Part shown: positions 35,290 through 43,836 of the stretch, in pieces
Layout: the number at the start of each line of letters is the position of its first letter
Position numbering within the stretch: position 1 is the stretch's first letter
From: Solimonas sp. SE-A11
Lineage (GTDB): Bacteria; Pseudomonadota; Gammaproteobacteria; Nevskiales; Nevskiaceae
Assembly (NCBI RefSeq): GCF_030345715.1
Contig: NZ_JAUASX010000018.1
Location: 1-64,000 of the forward strand
Reading direction: 5' to 3'
DNA length: 64,000 nt
The notes under the pieces: generated by a model
Told to the model about the DNA's origin: nothing
Seen by the model: the letters and a program-made list of their open reading frames with translations, nothing else
Databases searched by the model: none
Position numbers and translations under genes: made by a program

Positions 35290-37679
35290 TGAAAAGAAAT
35301 AAAGAAAATTCAAATAATCCTCGCCAGCCGCAAAAACAGGGTGGCAGACCCCCTCGCGGCCAGCCGGCCTGGATGGAAAACGACGCCGAGTTCCAGCAGG
35401 AGCAGGGCCGCTACGCCGACCCCATTCCCAGCCGCAGCCATATCCTCAAGACCCTGGGCGAGCAGCCCGGCCCGGTGACGCTGGACGATCTCATCGGTTT
35501 GTTCGGCCTGCGCAAGCTGTCTCAGCAGGAGGCCCTCAACAAGCGCCTGGTCGCGATGAACCGCGAAGGGCAGGTGGTGCAGAACCGCAACGGCGCCTAC
35601 GGACCCGTGGCGCAGATGAACCTCATTGCCGGTACCGTGCAGGCCCACCGCGACGGCTTCGGTTTCCTGATCCCCGATGCAGGCGGGCCGGACGTGTTCC
35701 TGCCGCCGCGCCAGATGCGCGCACTGATGAACGGTGACCGCGTGCTGGTGCGCATCACCGGCACCGACTTCAAGGGCCGCCCGGAGGGCGCCGTGTCCGA
35801 GGTCATCGAGCGCGTCAGCCGCACCATCGTCGGCCGCTTCCACATGGACCAGGGCATCTCCTACGTGATCCCGGACAACCCGCGCATCACGCAGGATCTG
35901 CTGATCCCGCCGGAAGGCCGCAAGGGCGCCAAGCACGGCATGATGGTGGTGGCCGACATCGTCACCCCGCCGGGCAACCGCACGCTGGCCGTGGGCGAGA
36001 TCAAGGAGATCCTGGGCCAGCACCTGGCGCCGGGCATGGAGATCGAGGCCGCGATCCGCGCCCACAGCCTGCCGTTCGAGTTCCCCGACGCCGTGGAGCG
36101 CGAATCCGCCGCGATCCCGGACACGGTGCAGCCGGAGCAGATCAAGGGCCGCGAGGACATCCGCGACCTGCCGTTGGTGACCATCGACGGTGCCGACGCG
36201 CGTGACTTCGACGACGCGGTCTACGCCAAGCCCATCAAGAAGAGCCTGCTCAACAAGGGCGGCTGGACGCTGTGGGTGGCCATTGCCGACGTGGCCGCCT
36301 ACGTGCGACCGGACACGCCGCTGGACAAGGAGGCCAACAAGCGCGCCACCTCGGTGTACTTCCCGCAGCGGGTCATCCCGATGCTGCCGGAGAAGCTGTC
36401 CAACGGCCTGTGCTCCCTCAACCCCGACGTGGACCGCCTGTGCATGGTCTGCGAGATGCGCGTGATGCCCGACGGCGAGATTGCCAAGGCGCGCTTCTTC
36501 GAGGGCGTGATGCGCTCCAAGGCGCGCCTGATCTACGACGACGTGGCCGAAATCCTCGACAACCCCGAGGGTGAGAAGGCCAAGGCCCGCTCCGCCCTGG
36601 TGCCGCACCTGCAGGCGCTGAACGGCGTGTTCGAGGCCCTGTTCAAGGCCCGCGAGCGGCGCGGCGCGATCGACTTCGAGAGCACCGAGACCAAGATCGT
36701 GTTCTCCGGCGAGCGCAAGATCGACCGCATCGTGCCGGTGCAGCGCAACCGCGCCCATCGCCTGATCGAGGAGTGCATGATCGCCGCCAACGTCGAGTCG
36801 GCGAAGCTGGTCGAGAAGCAGAAGGTGCCGACCCTGTACCGCATCCATGAGCAGCCCGACGCCATGAAGGTCTCGGCGTTGCGCGAGTTCCTGTCGCTGC
36901 AGGCGCTCAAGCTCGGTGGCGGCGACAAGCCGGCGGCCATGGACTTCGCCAAGACCCTGGCAGCGGCCAAGGGCCGCCCGGACCAGGGCCTGGTGCAGAC
37001 CATCATGCTGCGCTCGCTGATGCAGGCCAAGTACAACCCCACCAACAGCGGCCACTTCGGCCTGGCGCTGACGCACTACGCCCACTTCACCTCGCCGATC
37101 CGGCGTTACCCCGACCTGCTGCTGCACCGGGGCATCAAGCACATCCTGCTCAAGAAGAAGGGCCAGCCCTTTCTCTATACCCCCGAGCAGATGGAAGCCT
37201 TCGGCACGCACTGCTCGATGGCCGAGCGCCGCGCCGATGAGGCCACGCGCGACGTCAACACCTGGCTCAAGTGCGAGTACATGCGCCACCGCGTCGGCGA
37301 CGACTTCAACGGCACGGTGTCCAGCGTCGCCGCCTTCGGCCTGTTCGTGGAGCTCGACGGCCTGTACGTGGATGGCCTGGTCCACGTCAGCAACCTCAAG
37401 AACGATTACTACGAGTACGACAACCGCTCCCATCGCCTGGTAGGCAAAGCCACCCGCATGACCTACACGCTGGGCACCAAGGTGCGCGTAAAAGTAGTGC
37501 GCGTGGACCTGGATGAGCGCAAAATCGACCTTGAGCTGCTGAGTTCCGGCAAGGGCCATGCGGGCCCGGCCAAGGAGCAGCGTCCTCAGGGCCGGCAATC
37601 CGGGCGTTCAGAACCCGTTAAGCCGGGCAGCTCAGAATCGCACCCGTCCAAGAACCAATCCCGAAGGGGGAAACGATGA
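35283..37679 (+). CDS. rnr: Ribonuclease R
   Basis: RNase R is a processive 3'-5' exonuclease that degrades structured RNA and helps trans-translation. Domains in order: a basic, low-complexity N-terminus, a winged-helix domain (about 45-105), cold-shock/OB domains (about 110-270), the RNB catalytic domain (about 290-620, with the acidic cluster DARDFDDAVYA), an S1 domain (about 680-765), and a basic tail. The TTG at 35283 is chosen because a GAGG site lies seven bases before it; the ATG two codons later (35289) is the alternative. Length (798 residues) is near that of E. coli (813). The stop overlaps the following lipoprotein gene (ATGA). Confidence 0.95.
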   Translation: MSMKRNKENSNNPRQPQKQGGRPPRGQPAWMENDAEFQQEQGRYADPIPSRSHILKTLGEQPGPVTLDDLIGLFGLRKLSQQEALNKRLVAMNREGQVVQNRNGAYGPVAQMNLIAGTVQAHRDGFGFLIPDAGGPDVFLPPRQMRALMNGDRVLVRITGTDFKGRPEGAVSEVIERVSRTIVGRFHMDQGISYVIPDNPRITQDLLIPPEGRKGAKHGMMVVADIVTPPGNRTLAVGEIKEILGQHLAPGMEIEAAIRAHSLPFEFPDAVERESAAIPDTVQPEQIKGREDIRDLPLVTIDGADARDFDDAVYAKPIKKSLLNKGGWTLWVAIADVAAYVRPDTPLDKEANKRATSVYFPQRVIPMLPEKLSNGLCSLNPDVDRLCMVCEMRVMPDGEIAKARFFEGVMRSKARLIYDDVAEILDNPEGEKAKARSALVPHLQALNGVFEALFKARERRGAIDFESTETKIVFSGERKIDRIVPVQRNRAHRLIEECMIAANVESAKLVEKQKVPTLYRIHEQPDAMKVSALREFLSLQALKLGGGDKPAAMDFAKTLAAAKGRPDQGLVQTIMLRSLMQAKYNPTNSGHFGLALTHYAHFTSPIRRYPDLLLHRGIKHILLKKKGQPFLYTPEQMEAFGTHCSMAERRADEATRDVNTWLKCEYMRHRVGDDFNGTVSSVAAFGLFVELDGLYVDGLVHVSNLKNDYYEYDNRSHRLVGKATRMTYTLGTKVRVKVVRVDLDERKIDLELLSSGKGHAGPAKEQRPQGRQSGRSEPVKPGSSESHPSKNQSRRGKR

Positions 37680-38371
37680 AGTCTTTCAAGCCTCTGGTCG
37701 TCGCAGCGCTGGTGGTCGGCCTCGCCGGCTGCGCCACGGATGATCCCAACAAGCGCGCAAAGACCGGTGCCGCCATCGGCGCCGTGCTCGGTGCGGTGGC
37801 CGGCAACCAGGTCAGCGGTGCTCGCGGCGCCCCGATCGTCGGCGCGGTGGTCGGTGCCATTGCCGGCGGCGCCGTCGGCAACTACATGGACAAGCAGCAT
37901 GCCCAGCTGCAGCGTGACCTGGCGGCGGAGGCGGCGCGCAACGAGCTGCAGATCACGCAGCTGCCGGGCGGCGCGCTGAAGATCGGCATCGCCAGCGACG
38001 TCAGCTTCGACATCGACAGCGCCCAGCTGCTGCCGAACGCGCTGACCACCTACGCCAAGATCGCCAACGTGCTGAAGACCTACGACAAGACGGTCATCCA
38101 CGTCGTCGGCCACACCGACTCCAGCGGCTCGGCCACCCACAACCAGAGCCTGTCCGAGCGTCGCGCCTCGTCGGTGGCCAGCTACATGGTCAACCAGGGC
38201 GTGCCGGCCGGCCGTCTGCGCGAGGAAGGCCGTGGCGAGCGCGAGTTGCTGGTGCGCACCGCCGATGGCGTCAAGGAAGCCCGCAACCGTCGCGTCGACA
38301 TCGTCATCAAGCCGGTGATCGAAGGCCGCGAGCAGGAAGCCTGGACCCCGCCGCCGTACCTGGGCGGCTAG
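37676..38371 (+). CDS. OmpA-family outer-membrane lipoprotein
   Basis: This 231-residue protein has a lipoprotein signal (LVVGLAGC, Cys19) and a glycine-zipper hydrophobic region (GAAIGAVLGAVAGNQVSG and GAVVGAIAGGAVGNYM, about 31-70). A C-terminal OmpA peptidoglycan-binding domain (about 105-215) carries GHTDSSGSATHNQSLSERRA. It resembles the YiaD-type lipoproteins that tether the outer membrane to peptidoglycan. Its ATG overlaps the rnr stop by four bases, so it is translated with RNase R, an unexpected pairing. A strong terminator follows. Confidence 0.88.
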   Translation: MKSFKPLVVAALVVGLAGCATDDPNKRAKTGAAIGAVLGAVAGNQVSGARGAPIVGAVVGAIAGGAVGNYMDKQHAQLQRDLAAEAARNELQITQLPGGALKIGIASDVSFDIDSAQLLPNALTTYAKIANVLKTYDKTVIHVVGHTDSSGSATHNQSLSERRASSVASYMVNQGVPAGRLREEGRGERELLVRTADGVKEARNRRVDIVIKPVIEGREQEAWTPPPYLGG

Positions 38372-38388
38372 CAGCCTCCGCTGTGACC

Positions 38389-38422
38389 CAGAAGCCCCCG
38401 CCATGCGGGGGCTTCTGCTTTT
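38389..38422 (+). terminator. Intrinsic terminator after the OmpA-like gene
   Basis: A 13-bp perfect stem (CAGAAGCCCCCGC, 38389-38401, with 38405-38417) has a three-base loop and is followed by CTTTTGC. It ends the rnr-lipoprotein transcript before rlmB. Confidence 0.8.
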
Positions 38423-38487
38423 GCGTGGTGCAGGCGAGACGCCGACCGGGGCTCTCTGGGACAATACAGCCCTAACCGGAGCATCCC

Positions 38488-39240
38488 GTGTCCAAGACGA
38501 CCGTCATCGGCGGATTCCACGCCGTCCTCGCCGCGCTGGAAGACAGCCACGACAAGCCTTTCGAGATCCTGCTGGCGGACACCCGCCAGGACGAGCGCTC
38601 CTCACGTGTGAAGGGGCTGGCGCAGCATCATGGGGTGCCGGTGCGTGTGCTGCCGCGCTCGGACCTGGACCTCAAGGCGCCGGACGGCCTGCGCCATCAG
38701 GGCGTGCTGGCTTACGTTCCCGAGAAGAAGCTGGATGGCGAGGACCTGTTGTATGCGCCGGCCGAGCCGTATCGCCTGCTGCTGGCCCTGGACAACGTGC
38801 AGGACCCGCACAACCTAGGCGCCTGCCTGCGCACCGCCGAGGCGGTAGGGGTGAGCGCGGTGATCGTGCCGCGCGACCGCAGCGCCGCCCTGGGAGCCGC
38901 CGCCCACAAGGCCGCCGCCGGTGCGGCGGAGCGCGTGCCGCTGGTGGCGGTGACCAACCTGGCCCGCACCCTGGCGCGGCTCAAGGAGCTGGGCTACTGG
39001 ATCACCGGCCTGGCCGGCGAGTCGGCCGAGACGCTCTACGACGTCGACCTGACCGGCCCCACCGTGCTGGTGATGGGCGCGGAGGCCGAGGGCATGCGCC
39101 GCCTGACGCGCGAGTCCTGCGACCGCCTCGTGCGCATCCCCATGGAAGGCAAGACCGAGAGCCTCAACGTCTCGGTCGCCGCCGCGGTGTGCCTGTACGA
39201 GGCCTACCGCCAGCGCCACCGCCCGGCGCGCCGCAAGTAG
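38488..39240 (+). CDS. rlmB: 23S rRNA (guanosine-2'-O-)-methyltransferase
   Basis: RlmB methylates the ribose of G2251 in the peptidyl-transferase region of 23S rRNA. The 250-residue SpoU-family protein has an N-terminal L7Ae-like substrate-binding domain (about 1-75) and a knotted SAM domain. Its three motifs are LDNVQDPHNLGACLRTAEA, VMGAEAEGMRRL and IPMEGKTESLNVSVA. The GTG at 38488 begins the standard VSKTTVIGGFHAV. Its place after rnr is conserved. Confidence 0.95.
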   Translation: MSKTTVIGGFHAVLAALEDSHDKPFEILLADTRQDERSSRVKGLAQHHGVPVRVLPRSDLDLKAPDGLRHQGVLAYVPEKKLDGEDLLYAPAEPYRLLLALDNVQDPHNLGACLRTAEAVGVSAVIVPRDRSAALGAAAHKAAAGAAERVPLVAVTNLARTLARLKELGYWITGLAGESAETLYDVDLTGPTVLVMGAEAEGMRRLTRESCDRLVRIPMEGKTESLNVSVAAAVCLYEAYRQRHRPARRK

Positions 39241-39344
39241 GCGGGGCCACCGCGCACCGCCCTGGTGCGCCGGGGGCTGGCATGCCTATTGCTGCATGAG
39301 AGTGGCGCAGAAGAGTCCAGTTTCATTCTGTTGCAACTGCATGC

Positions 39345-39470
39345 GGCACCAAGAAGGTGGCTAGGGTTCCGGCTCGCGAAAGCGGGTGCTGGTCCGAGAG
39401 CTGCCGACCTTCCGCGAGGGGGGTTACACGGCGGGACAAAAGCCCGGGAGACCGCAGTACGTGGTTCTCC
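39345..39470 (+). promoter_or_regulatory. Guanidine-I (ykkC) riboswitch
   Basis: The leader holds the hallmark conserved segments of the guanidine-I aptamer in order: CTAGGGTTCCG (39361-39371), GGTCCGAGAG (39391-39400), and ACACGGCGGGACAAAAGCCC (39426-39445) followed by GGGAGACC. GGAGACC can pair with GGTTCTCC (39463-39470) to complete the 3' stem. It precedes a guanidine-degradation operon, which is one of the known contexts for this class. It would turn the operon on when guanidine binds. Exact helix limits were not computed. Confidence 0.93.
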
Positions 39471-39486
39471 TGTGCATCGTCCGTCA

Positions 39487-39517
39487 GCCGTGTAGCCCTG
39501 ATTCGGGAGGTTTCCCC
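39487..39517 (+). promoter_or_regulatory. Candidate expression platform of the guanidine riboswitch
   Basis: GCCGTGTA (39487-39494) is exactly complementary to TACACGGC (39425-39432) inside the aptamer core, so the two pairings compete. No T-run terminator follows; instead a GGGAGG ribosome-binding site lies at 39506-39511, seven or so bases before the ATG. This suggests translational rather than transcriptional control, which is inference. Confidence 0.5.
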
Positions 39518-40600
39518 ATGTTCCGCCGCAAGCCCCTGCGTTCCGCGCTGATGCCCCTGCTGGCCGTCGCGCTCGCCTTCTCCTCGCTGCTTCTCGCTCC
39601 CGCCGCGTCCGCCAAGGACAAGTACCGCGTCGCCTGGACGATCTACGTCGGCTGGATGCCCTGGGACCATGCCGCCCAGCAGGGCATCGTGAAGAAGTGG
39701 GCCGACAAGTACGGCATCGAGATCGAACTGGTGCAGGTCAATGACTACGTCGAGTCCATCAACCAGTACACCGCCGGCGCCTTCGACGGCTGCGTCATGA
39801 CCAACATGGACGCACTGACCATCCCCGCCGCGGGCGGCGTGGATTCCACCGCCCTGATAGTGGGCGACTTCTCCAATGGCAATGACGGCGTGGTGCTCAA
39901 GGGCAAGACCGCACTCAAGGACATCAAGGGCCAGAAAGTCAATCTGGTCGAACTGTCGGTGTCGCACTACCTGCTGGCGCGCGCGCTGGAGACCGTGGGC
40001 CTGGCCGAGAAGGACATCAAGGTGGTCAACACCTCGGACGCCGACATCGTCGCCGCCTATGCCACGCCGGACGTCACCGCCGCCGTCACCTGGAACCCGC
40101 TGCTGTCCGAAGTGCGTGCCATGCCCAAGACCTCGCTGGTGTTCGACTCCAGCAAGATCCCGGGAGAGATCATCGACCTGACGGTGGTCAACACCGCCAA
40201 GCTCGAGAAGAACCCGGCCCTGGGCAAGGCCCTCGCCGGCGCCTGGTACGAGACGATGGCGCTGATGTCGAAGAACGATGCCGCCGGCAAGGCGGCGCGC
40301 ACGGCGATGGCCAAGGCCTCCGGCACCGACCTTGCGGGCTTCGACGCGCAGCTGGCCTCCACCAAGATGTTCTACAAGCCGGCGGACGCCGTGGCCTTCA
40401 CCACCAGCGCGCAGTTGCCGGCGACGATGCAGAAGGTGGCCAAGTTCTCCTTCGATCACGGCCTGCTGGGCGAGGGCGCTTCCAGCGAGAACTTCATTGG
40501 CATCGCCTACCCGGGCGGCAAGACCAGCGGCGACAAGGCCAAGGTCAAGCTGCGCTTCACGGACCAATACATGAAGCTGGCGGCCGACGGCAAGCTCTGA
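39518..40600 (+). CDS. ABC transporter substrate-binding protein (guanidine operon)
   Basis: This 360-residue periplasmic binding protein has a signal peptide (to about PAASA, residue 32) and a SsuA/TauA/NitT-like fold. DKYRVAWTIYVGWMPWDHA opens the mature protein, and VNDYVESINQYTAGAFDGCV and NDGVVLKG belong to the group long annotated as urea carboxylase-associated transporters. Aromatic residues (Trp40, Tyr43, Trp46, Trp49 region) could form a cation-binding pocket. Position behind a guanidine-I riboswitch indicates guanidine as ligand; this is by context. A GGGAGG site precedes the ATG. Confidence 0.88.
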   Translation: MFRRKPLRSALMPLLAVALAFSSLLLAPAASAKDKYRVAWTIYVGWMPWDHAAQQGIVKKWADKYGIEIELVQVNDYVESINQYTAGAFDGCVMTNMDALTIPAAGGVDSTALIVGDFSNGNDGVVLKGKTALKDIKGQKVNLVELSVSHYLLARALETVGLAEKDIKVVNTSDADIVAAYATPDVTAAVTWNPLLSEVRAMPKTSLVFDSSKIPGEIIDLTVVNTAKLEKNPALGKALAGAWYETMALMSKNDAAGKAARTAMAKASGTDLAGFDAQLASTKMFYKPADAVAFTTSAQLPATMQKVAKFSFDHGLLGEGASSENFIGIAYPGGKTSGDKAKVKLRFTDQYMKLAADGKL

Positions 40601-40625
40601 GCCGGCCTCCCCGACGGGGACTTCC

Positions 40626-41453
40626 ATGAAGAAGCGCATCATCAACCGCTTGCCGGGGCAGGGAGCGGCGGCGGTTCTCGGCCTGCTGCCGTTCCTGCTG
40701 CTGTTGCTGGCCTATGCCTGGGGCTCGCAGGTCCGCCTGGAGGCGAACCCGGAGGACAAGCTGCTGCCGGCCCTGTCCAGCCTCGCCGCCGCGGTGGAGC
40801 GCGTGGCGCTGGAGCCCAACCGGCGCACCGGCGAGCTGCAGCTCTGGGCGGACACTGCGGCCAGCCTGCAGCGTCTCGGCATCGGCCTGGCCGTGGCCTC
40901 GTTGCTGGCCCTGGTCACGGGCCTGGCCACGGGCATGGTGCCCTATGTTCGTGCGGCGCTCGCACCATTCGTGCGCGTGCTGTCGATGGTGCCGCCCATG
41001 GCGATCCTGCCGATCCTGTTCATCGTGTTCGGGCTGGGCGAGCTGTCCAAGGTCGTTCTGGTGGTGCTGGGCATCGCACCCTGCATGATGCGCGACCTCC
41101 AGCAGAGGGTGATGGAGCTGCCCTCGGAGCAACTGGTGAAGGCGCAGACCCTCGGGGCGCACAGCGGCCATATCCTGTGGCGCGTGGTGATGCCGCAGAC
41201 CCTGCCGCGGCTGATCGACTCGCTGCGCCTGAACCTGGGGCCGGCCTTCCTGTTCCTGATCGCGGCCGAGGCCATCGCCGCCGAGAGCGGTCTAGGCTAT
41301 CGCATCTTCCTGGTGCGGCGTTACCTGGCCATGGACACGATCCTGCCCTACGTGGTCTGGATCACGCTGCTGGCCTTCCTGATGGACATTGCCCTGCGCG
41401 GTGTTTCGCGCTGGGCCTTCCCCTGGTTCCATCAGGGCAAGGAGCGCGCGTAA
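40626..41453 (+). CDS. ABC transporter permease (guanidine operon)
   Basis: The 275-residue inner-membrane protein has about six transmembrane helices and the BPD_transp_1 EAA-type loop (LVKAQTLGAHSGHILWRVVM...P, about 162-185) that contacts the ATPase. It is of the NitT/TauT family, like its neighbours. The stop overlaps the ATPase start (TAATG). It would form the channel of the proposed guanidine importer. Confidence 0.9.
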   Translation: MKKRIINRLPGQGAAAVLGLLPFLLLLLAYAWGSQVRLEANPEDKLLPALSSLAAAVERVALEPNRRTGELQLWADTAASLQRLGIGLAVASLLALVTGLATGMVPYVRAALAPFVRVLSMVPPMAILPILFIVFGLGELSKVVLVVLGIAPCMMRDLQQRVMELPSEQLVKAQTLGAHSGHILWRVVMPQTLPRLIDSLRLNLGPAFLFLIAAEAIAAESGLGYRIFLVRRYLAMDTILPYVVWITLLAFLMDIALRGVSRWAFPWFHQGKERA

Positions 41454-42244
41454 TGGCTGCCTTGCTCGAAGTGAAGCAGGTCTGGAAGGAGTACGGCAAT
41501 AGCATCGTGCTGGAGAAGCTCAACCTCAGTGTGAAGGAGGGCGAGTTCTGCACCATCGTCGGCACCTCGGGCTGCGGCAAGACCACCTTCCTGCGCATGC
41601 TGCTGGGCGAGGAGGGGCCGACGCGTGGCAGCCTGCTGCTCGATGGCAAGCCGATGCCGGCGGAACCGGGACCGGATCGCGGCATCGTGTTCCAGCGCTA
41701 CTCGGTGTTCCCGCACATGAGCGTGTTGGATAACGTGACCTTCGGCCTGGAGGTGACGCGCAGCCCGCTGCTGGGCCGCCTGTTCGGCGCCGCGCGCCGC
41801 AAGGCGCGCGACGAGGCGGCGGCGATGCTGGCCCAGGTCGGCCTCAGCCACGCCCTGGATCGCTACCCCTCGGAACTCTCCGGCGGCATGCAGCAGCGCC
41901 TGGCCATTGCCCAGGCACTGATCAAGAAGCCGCGCATCCTGTTGCTGGACGAACCTTTCGGCGCGCTGGACCCCGGCATCCGCGCCGACATGCACGCGCT
42001 GGTGCTGCGGCTCTGGCAGGAGTCGGGCCTGACCATCTTCATGATCACCCACGACCTGAAGGAGGGCTTCAAGCTCGGCACCCGCCTGCTGGTATTCGAC
42101 AAGCCGCGCCTCGATGCGCAGGCCCCCAACCGCTACGGCGCCACCATCACCTACGACCTGGTCATTGGCCGCCAAGAGCCGGCGCTGCTGGAAGAAATCC
42201 AGGGTGCCGTCACCGAAACCTCACGCTTCAACGACCAGCAATGA
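41453..42244 (+). CDS. ABC transporter ATP-binding protein (guanidine operon)
   Basis: The 263-residue ATPase has Walker A GTSGCGKTTF (about 38-47), Q-loop FQRYSVFPHM, the ABC signature LSGGMQQRLAIAQA, Walker B RILLLDEPFGALD and the switch His in FMITHD. It is closest in form to the SsuB/TauB group. The ATG shares a base with the permease stop, and its own stop overlaps the next gene by four bases, so the operon is tightly coupled. Confidence 0.93.
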   Translation: MAALLEVKQVWKEYGNSIVLEKLNLSVKEGEFCTIVGTSGCGKTTFLRMLLGEEGPTRGSLLLDGKPMPAEPGPDRGIVFQRYSVFPHMSVLDNVTFGLEVTRSPLLGRLFGAARRKARDEAAAMLAQVGLSHALDRYPSELSGGMQQRLAIAQALIKKPRILLLDEPFGALDPGIRADMHALVLRLWQESGLTIFMITHDLKEGFKLGTRLLVFDKPRLDAQAPNRYGATITYDLVIGRQEPALLEEIQGAVTETSRFNDQQ

Positions 42245-42969
42245 ACAAGATCCTTTACCAGGATGTATTGCCGGGGGGCTGCCACTGGTCCCTGCAGGTG
42301 CGAGGCGGCCAGTTGCTGCGGCTGGTCGACGTCGAGGGCGGCGCCAATGTTGGCATGCTGCTCTACAACCCCTATGCGTTGCTGGAGCGCATCAATGTGC
42401 CGGACACGCTCAAGTGCCAGCACACGTTCCGGCTGGGCCAGGGTCACTGCATATACTCCGACATGGGGCGTGTGTTCTGCTCCATCGTGCAGGACACGGC
42501 GGGCTGGCATGATGCGGTCTGTGGCGTCGCCAGCCGCGATCTGGTCGAGCGGCGCTGGGGCAGGCTCAACTACCAGGCCGCGCGCAACGGCATGCGCCGC
42601 AACGGACTCGACGGCTTGTTGGTGGAGCTGGCCAAGCACGGCCTGGGCCGCAAGGACCTCGCCGCCAACCTCAACCTGTTCAGCAAGGTGGTGGCCGACG
42701 AAACCGGCGCGTTGCGCTATGTCGAGGGCGCCAGCCGGCCGGGCAGCCATGTGGACCTGCGCTTCGAGATGGACACGCTGGTGGTGATGAGCACCGCTCC
42801 GCACCCGCTGAACCCGGCGCAGGAGTATCCGGCGAGGCCGGTGCGCTACGAGATCCGCGAGGCGCCGCCGCTGGCCCATCCAGACGTCTGCCGCGACTCG
42901 CGTCCGGAGAACCAGCGCGGCTTCGCCAACAACCGCCTGTACCAGCTGTCGCTGGGAGGTGTCCGGTGA
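42241..42969 (+). CDS. Carboxyguanidine deiminase subunit (UAAP1-type)
   Basis: This 242-residue DUF1989-family protein is of the type annotated as urea amidolyase-associated protein 1. Published work showed that the two such proteins form a heteromeric carboxyguanidine deiminase (CgdAB), which converts carboxyguanidine to allophanate and ammonia. [19 protein letters not shown] and the Cys/His-bearing regions [18 protein letters not shown] (about 79-96) are typical and are candidates for metal binding. It overlaps the ATPase gene (ATGA) and the next gene (GTGA). Which of the two subunits is CgdA and which CgdB I do not assign. Confidence 0.88.
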   Translation: MNKILYQDVLPGGCHWSLQVRGGQLLRLVDVEGGANVGMLLYNPYALLERINVPDTLKCQHTFRLGQGHCIYSDMGRVFCSIVQDTAGWHDAVCGVASRDLVERRWGRLNYQAARNGMRRNGLDGLLVELAKHGLGRKDLAANLNLFSKVVADETGALRYVEGASRPGSHVDLRFEMDTLVVMSTAPHPLNPAQEYPARPVRYEIREAPPLAHPDVCRDSRPENQRGFANNRLYQLSLGGVR

Positions 42970-43604
42970 TCGTCGAGAGCCCGCTGAAACCGGAACAGGC
43001 TGGCTACCGCCGCGTGGTCGAGGCCGGTGACTACTGGATGCACACGCTCCGCAAGGGCCAGGTCCTGCGCATCCTCGATCTCGAAGGCAACCAGGCGGCC
43101 GACACGCTGTTCTACAGCGCCGCCGACCCAGCCGAGCGCTATAGCGCGGTGGACACGATCCGCGAGCAGGGCAACGTCTATCTCACCGCCGGAACACGGC
43201 TGATGTCCACCGGGGGGCAGGTATTGCTCCAGATCGTGGCGGATACCTGCGGCCGGCACGATACGCTGGGCGGCGCCTGCGCCACCGAGAGCAACACCGT
43301 GCGCTACGCGCTGGAGAAGAAATGCATGCATGCCTGCCGCGACTCCTACCTGCTGGCGGTCACGGAGCACGAGCACTACGGCCTGACCAAGCGCGACATC
43401 ACGCACAACATCAATTTCTTCATGAACGTGCCGGTGACGCCGGAGGGCGGCCTGATGTTCGCCGACGGCGTCTCCGCGCCGGGCAAGTACGTGGAGTTGC
43501 GTGCGGAGATGGACGTGGTGGCGCTGATCTCCAACTGCCCGCAATTGAACAACCCCTGCAACGCGTACAACCCCACGCCGATCGAAGTCCTGATCTGGGG
43601 CTAG
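42966..43604 (+). CDS. Carboxyguanidine deiminase subunit (UAAP2-type)
   Basis: The 212-residue partner of the preceding gene is a DUF1989-family protein of the urea amidolyase-associated protein 2 type. [39 protein letters not shown] and [12 protein letters not shown] hold the conserved Cys and His residues, and [14 protein letters not shown] is also typical. The GTG start overlaps the previous stop. A 232-base non-coding stretch with palindromes separates it from the carboxylase gene. Confidence 0.88.
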   Translation: MIVESPLKPEQAGYRRVVEAGDYWMHTLRKGQVLRILDLEGNQAADTLFYSAADPAERYSAVDTIREQGNVYLTAGTRLMSTGGQVLLQIVADTCGRHDTLGGACATESNTVRYALEKKCMHACRDSYLLAVTEHEHYGLTKRDITHNINFFMNVPVTPEGGLMFADGVSAPGKYVELRAEMDVVALISNCPQLNNPCNAYNPTPIEVLIWG

Positions 43605-43611
43605 CAATAGT

Positions 43612-43770
43612 TCCCCTCTCCCGCTTGCGGGAGAGGGGGTAGGGCGAGGGCATGGATGCCCGAGGTAGGGCAACGCATGAGCAGTTGCCGAGAGAGGGTT
43701 TCTGTAACTCCTGAAGGTTTTACAGAACCCCTCTCTCCCGGCCTCTCTCCCGCAAGCGGGGGAGAGGAGA
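43612..43770. repeat. Palindromic (MITE-like) element inside the guanidine operon
   Basis: Three palindromes lie in series. First, CCCCTCTCCCGC/GCGGGAGAGGGG at 43613-43638. Second, an 18-base arm GAGAGAGGGTTTCTGTAA (43690-43707) with its near-perfect complement at 43720-43737. Third, CCTCTCTCCCGC/GCGGGGGAGAGG at 43742-43768. The outer palindromes share the CTCTCCCGC core in opposite loop orientation (TTGC and AAGC contexts), so the whole looks like a mobile non-autonomous element. The same core occurs at 59237-59263. Confidence 0.65.
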
Positions 43771-43782
43771 TAAGAACCTCCC

Positions 43783-43822
43783 CGGGACGGCCCGGCGGTG
43801 TAGACCCCCGCGGGACGGCCCG
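43783..43822. repeat. 12-base direct repeat before the carboxylase gene
   Basis: CGGGACGGCCCG occurs at 43783-43794 and 43811-43822, 28 bases apart, just upstream of the carboxylase ATG at 43837. Each copy is partly self-complementary. The gene has only a weak ribosome-binding site, so this region may affect its expression. Confidence 0.5.
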
Positions 43823-43836
43823 CAAACGAGCCCAAG

